From NCBI RefSeq assembly GCF_030272615.1, contig NC_081412.1, positions 477,469,657 to 477,533,656 of the forward strand: a stretch of 64,000 bases of DNA, given 5' to 3'. The translations under genes and the position numbers were made by a program. This stretch comes from Cryptomeria japonica (lineage: Eukaryota > Streptophyta > Pinopsida > Cupressales > Cupressaceae). The notes beneath the pieces were generated by a model, which saw only the letters and a program-made list of their open reading frames with translations, searched no databases and had not been told where the DNA came from. Shown here piece by piece: positions 59,646-64,000 of the stretch (the first letter of the stretch is position 1; each line of letters begins with the position of its first letter).

Positions 59646-60716
59646 ATGGCTCATACCAGATCTAGGTCTAGACAATAAGAAATTGAAGAGGAAGAGGAGG
59701 AAAATATCAATGAATTCCAAGAAGCCCTTGGAGGAAACATAAATGATGAAAATCCAAGTACTCCTACTCCTACAACAATAGAAAGGGTACAACATAACCC
59801 TCTCTTTAATAGAATTTTTGATGAAACACTCAAGAGAAAGGAGGATGCTCACTTTTTAAGACTTGCCCAAGAGGGGGATAAACTACCCTCTGACTTTGAC
59901 ATTGCACAACTAAGACAGGCATCAGAATGCCAAAGTCATAATGAGGATGAAAGAGGTCAAGAACACATCAGATACAACCTTCATCAAGGTTATCCCCCAC
60001 CTCCTCCTCCTCCTCATGACATAGAAATGTTGCGACAACAAGTTGAGAATATCTCCCAACAACTTCATAGTGGTGTAAAAACCAATCAATTTTCACTCAA
60101 TGACATTTGTCCCTATCCCTTTGATAGGAATCTTCATATGCCACCCTTTCTGCGAGGGTTTGAAACACCCAAGTTTGAAAAGTATAGAGGAAAGGGAGAT
60201 CCTCGTGATCAAGTTAGAGAATTCCATTCAGCTTGCCTCGAAGTGGCATACGAGGACACATACCTAATGCGCCTTTTTCCCCAAAGCTTGGAGGGAACAA
60301 CCACATCATGGTTTTCCCGATTACCAGTTAGCATTAGGACATTTGAAGAACTCATCCAGAAATTCTTGGCACATTACTCACACAACATTGAACGTGATAT
60401 CACAATGGCTGATCTATGTAACACTAAACAAAAACCAGGTGAGCTATTTTTCAGTCTTTCTGCAATGATGGCGTCAAATGTCTAGCAGACGTTCTCTTCA
60501 GTTACCTAAACAAGAACTAGTGGAAATATTTATTTCCAACTTAAATGACGAAATGGAATTTCACCTAGACATCAAAGACATAGACTCTTTCAATGACATG
60601 ATCACCAAAGGCTTAAAATGTGAGCGAGCTCTCATCAAAAAAGGGCTTATCAAGATATATAATGAGCCAAAAGATGGCCCTCACCTATGCTTCAATAGTG
60701 ACAAGCCTAACTTCTA
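59646..60716 (+). pseudogene. Tat-type gypsy gag
   Basis: Starts MAHTRSRSRQ at 59646 and meets a TAA after ten codons, then continues with an acidic and Pro-rich N-part. The Retrotrans_gag domain (PF03732) is intact in the open stretch 60027-60485: PPFLRGFETPKFEKYRGKGD, RLFPQSLEGTTTSWFSRLPV, ADLCNTKQKPGE. A shift near 60475 leads to ELVEIFISNLNDEMEFHLDI up to 60716. Relatively well preserved compared with the 23780 element, so probably younger. Confidence 0.88.
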
Positions 60717-62086
60717 GAACAAAAACAAAAATGTCGTCAACGATGGGGTTATGGATGCAAGAACTATCAAAATTGCACAACCTGTGGTTCAATTTGTAGG
60801 ATAGAACCCCCCACCCAAGACTAACATAGTTGCTCCTCCAAATCAAGGCCACAACACATCTCAAGAGGAACCCAGACAACATCAACAAAATTTTAAACCA
60901 AAACAAACATACACTCCCTTAGGGGAACCCATCAAAATAGTGTTACGTCAGTTGGTTTCTTAAAATCTGGTGACCTTTCCCAAAACATAAAATTATGAAC
61001 CTCAAGTCAAGCCTTCATGGTGGAGGGATACTGAATATTGTGATTTCCATCAAGGGAAAGGACATAAGAGAAGAAATTGTCACAGATTGAAATATCTTAT
61101 TCAGGATCTTATTGACCAAGGTGAAATCGAAATCAAAGGACATGACCCAAAGACGACAAACAATGATCATCTCATGTTTAAAAATCCACTTCCATCATAA
61201 GATCAAAGGGGTCCTTCCACTTTAGGGCGAAACACAGATACCACCAATTATATGTAAGCCACATATAATTACACTATGAATCTCCTATATGATGCCAGTG
61301 AACATATTGCAACTATAACCATCAAAAATCCCAGCTCCACTTGCAATGTTGTTACACATCATGGCAAGATTACCATAAAAGCAACTCCACAAGGCACCCC
61401 ATCTATCCCAAAGCAGTATAACCTTGTGGACCAATTAGACAAAATGCTTGCACTAATATCTATCTTAGAGCTATTGCACCTATCTCCATCCCATAAAACA
61501 ATCTTGGATCAAGCTCTCCAAGAGGCGTCAGTCCCTACAAACCTAAATACAGATCAGTTCCAAGCCATGGTTGGAAATCTAAGGTCATCACCTTGTCTCA
61601 CTTTCTCTGAAAGTGACAACTCCTCCTTCCAACAACCTCATAACGCCTCACTCCACATTGAAGGGTTTATCAACCAACATAGGATCTAGCCAGTCTTGAT
61701 TGATAATGGAGCAGGCTTAAATATATGTACTCTATAATTAGTCACAGCTTTGGGATATGCAATTGAATCAGTGGATCCCCCACAAGAAGATCACAATCAA
61801 AGCCTATGATGATGCAGAGCGTTCATCCAAAGGAGCAGTTGTGCTCCCAATCTGAGTAGGCACTATGGTGAAACACATCATCTATCAAGTTCTGGACCTT
61901 CCTCTGCCATACAATTTATTATTAGGAAGACCTTGGATACATGCCATGCAAGTCGTCCCCTCCACCTACCATCAATGTATCAAGTTATCGCATAATCTTG
62001 TAGAAATCACAATCCTGGGCGATGCAAACCCCTTTGCATATTGCCATAATATAAGTCATCAACCAGATTACCATTCCCAACAATAG
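60717..62086 (+). pseudogene. Tat-type gypsy nucleocapsid finger and protease
   Basis: A C-x2-H-x4-H-x4-C finger near 61030-61080 (WWRDTEYCDFHQGKGHKRRN, then C). The open stretch 61276-61689 is paralogous to 23874-24360. The protease active site is PVLIDNGAGLNICT at about 61690-61732 (D-N-G), and the C-terminal protease strand LLLGRPWIHAMQVVPSTYHQ near 61915-61975. Two or three frame shifts. Confidence 0.85.
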
Positions 62087-62199
62087 AGAAGCCATCTCAT
62101 CCACATCATATGTAAATCTAGCCTCTCTTTCCAGTTCAAACACCACTATACCCAAGCAAGAGAAGCTCAAGATAAAAATAGCAGAGGAAGGTCCTAGGG

Positions 62200-62632
62200 A
62201 ATACAATTTGAGCCAACTATTTTGTGTTGGACAAATGCCTACTTCTCCTAGGACACATGGTAAACCTCAATGGCTACTTCAACAACCACTGATCAAGCCA
62301 ACATGTACTTTGACGTCATTCATCCTTGGAAAGAGTCAAGAAGAAGAGACCAGAGATGAAGGATCTATAAAGATCCCATCATCGCAGGCATCCCACAAGC
62401 TAAGCTTCCCACAGATCAGTATGACAAAGACCTTCTCATTATGCAAAGAATGGGTTATGATGGTCAGAGTGCTTTGGGACCTTGCAAGCAAGGAATACAT
62501 GAACCGCTACAGCCAGAATTAAAGCCCAAGGATAATACAGGCTTAGGTTTTCAAAAGGAGATCCTTCCTAAGATCAGATTCAAAGGAAAACTCAACCAAC
62601 CTCTATATTAGCCTAATACAAAGAGGTCACCT
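62200..62632 (+). pseudogene. G-patch-like region of the Tat-type polyprotein
   Basis: MQRMGYDGQSALGPCKQGI, then LKPKDNTGLGFQ (62440-62560): glycine-spaced G-patch pattern found between protease and RT in this lineage. RNA-binding role assumed from the family. Confidence 0.6.
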
Positions 62633-64000
62633 TTGATTATAAAAGCAACATCAAACACCTTAGCAACTTCTCCATTGAGGCTAAAAATCCCAGAAAAACC
62701 ATCTGCAACACCAATCATCCCACCAATCAAACTAGTAACCCCATCAACAACAATGATAACATCAATAGCACCATTCGCAACAACAACGGTATCAGAACCC
62801 ACAACAGTATCAACAACACTGGCGATTCCAGTAGAAGCAACAAAGTCAACACTACCGATACTCCCCGTATCAAATTCGTTGATCCCCATAATCCTTCCTG
62901 CAACACCAATCATTTCACCTCCAAAGGTACATCAACCAATCACACCTATAGTGTTTAACTCAAAGGATATCCCAGTATGGTACAGTAACTGGTTACTAGA
63001 AAGTGACTCAGAAACTAACTCACATGAGTGGGAATTCAATTCCATACAACTTAATACTTCAGATGAGGAAGACACATCACCACCTCCACCTTGCAAAGAT
63101 ATCCCTGTTTATGGAGAAGCACAGATAAAGACCTCTTGGGTTCCTAAGTTGGAAACTTCTTCCACAGACCCTACGTCACATCCTACGCCTGATTCTGACA
63201 GGGAGAGTACCATCAATGACCTTCACCACAACGTCTTAACCCTCACTGACACATCTAACAAAATTAACCTAGTCGATGAAGTAATGCCTATTATCCATCA
63301 TGAACTCATCGAATGGAACCAACCTAATCCCCCATGTCTTGACCATTTCCAAAATGATGAGGTGATCATTGAATTTTTGGAACTACGAGATAACATACCA
63401 AGTGGGGATCACAAAGCTAGATTCACCATAGAACTTAATAGCGCAACATACTTTGGGGTGGATGCCAAACCTTTCAGCTACAAAAATATAACAATCAAAC
63501 ATGGATCTTCTAGTGAAAACCACACTGTGGCACTGTTTGATCTCACAAAAGTAAAAAGAAAGAGCGTATCCAATTGTGAAAACCTCTCTAAGGCACCTGA
63601 GGATGAAAGGTTTGACATTCTTCCTTCTAGTACACAATAGGAACGATCGACAATTATCATTGAGGAAACAAAAGAATACAATGTGGGGACTCCTGAAACT
63701 CCTCACCACATACATCTGGCATCTCTTTTAACTCAAGAGGAACAACCTAAGTTTGTAGAGTTCTTCCAAAAATGTCAGATGAACTTTGCATGGTCATACA
63801 CAAACATGCCTGGGCTTGATCCTTATTTAGTCATGCATCACCTCACCATAGCTGAAGGAGCCAAACCTGTCAAGAAGAAGCTTCGCAAGATGCATCCTCA
63901 GATTGTAGTACTAGTCAAAGCAGAACTTAAGAAACTCCTAGATGTTGGTTTTATCAGACCAATTGACTATGCAGATTGTATATCCAATATTGTGCCTATC
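62633..64000 (+). pseudogene. Tat-type gypsy linker and start of reverse transcriptase (cut by window edge)
   Basis: A 335-codon open frame (62633-63640) begins with a Thr/Pro/Ile-rich low-complexity part, then an acidic part (LESDSETNSHEWEFNS) and NSATYFGVDAKPF, paralogous to 25387-25728. After one TAG at 63638 the frame continues through FAWSYTNMPGLDPYL, KPVKKKLRKMHPQI and LDVGFIRPIDY to the window edge. FAWSY..MPGLD is typical for the RT start of Tat-lineage elements. Catalytic part is outside the window. Confidence 0.88.

Noticed and set aside
62608-62913. Minus-strand Gly/Val/Ile-rich frame
   Set aside because: Shadow of the Thr/Pro/Ile-rich linker of the gypsy polyprotein.
59646-64000. 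Endogenous pararetrovirus (caulimovirus-like) instead of a retrotransposon
   Set aside because: A 5' LTR and PBS precede it, the gag is of the plant gypsy type, and no movement protein is seen.
1-64000. tRNA, rRNA, snRNA genes, CRISPR arrays, bacterial operons, organellar DNA
   Set aside because: None recognised; the tRNA-like words are retrotransposon primer binding sites.

Overview
The window is a transposon graveyard from a large, AT-rich plant genome. I see no intact host gene, no rRNA or tRNA gene and no CRISPR array. Plant-specific families (Ty1/copia and Tat-type Ty3/gypsy elements, a plant mobile domain ORF, an L1-type LINE with DUF4283, a CACTA element, DRM methyltransferase and L-type lectin kinase fragments), the nesting depth and the weak gene content suggest a gymnosperm, probably a conifer. 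The lineage is inference from style, not proof.

Layout. 1-2984 (minus strand): gag, protease and pre-integrase part of a Ty1/copia element plus its 1,238-bp 5' LTR, inserted into an older LTR fragment (2985-3296). 3297-11342 (minus): a tandem, LTR-sharing pair of a non-autonomous LTR element. Its gag has a coiled coil and several CCHC knuckles, and where pol should be there is a long unrecognised ORF. 12492-13802: another LTR with polypurine tract. 14880-20970: a G/T-rich, apparently non-coding LTR element interior and its 3' LTR, interrupted by a 2.3-kb insertion (16662-18961) with a perfect 13-bp target duplication. 22640-23722: LTR-like repeat R1. 23780-36000: a decayed Tat-type gypsy element (protease, RT with YVND, two RNase H domains, integrase), with a plant mobile domain ORF antisense downstream of pol and a 3' LTR. 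36088-36505: a 175-bp tandem repeat.

38217-55503 is one L1-type LINE split by nested insertions: a second R1 copy (from 40502) that itself holds a solo LTR (41572-43047, TSD GATGA), then a 10,032-bp CACTA DNA transposon (43898-53929, TSD ATG), and finally the 5' LTR of a second Tat-type gypsy element (from 55504), which continues through gag, protease, G-patch and the start of RT to the window end.

The standout is the CACTA element. I find no transposase in it, but it carries host gene pieces: four copies of part of a DRM-type de novo DNA methyltransferase gene and a piece of an L-type lectin receptor kinase. Two of the DRM copies form a ~1.1-kb inverted repeat with a 52-bp loop, so a read-through transcript would fold into a long hairpin. 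DRM carries out RNA-directed DNA methylation, which silences transposons. Rice miR820, which lies in CACTA elements and targets OsDRM2, is a known parallel. The idea that this element makes anti-DRM small RNAs is inference and testable.
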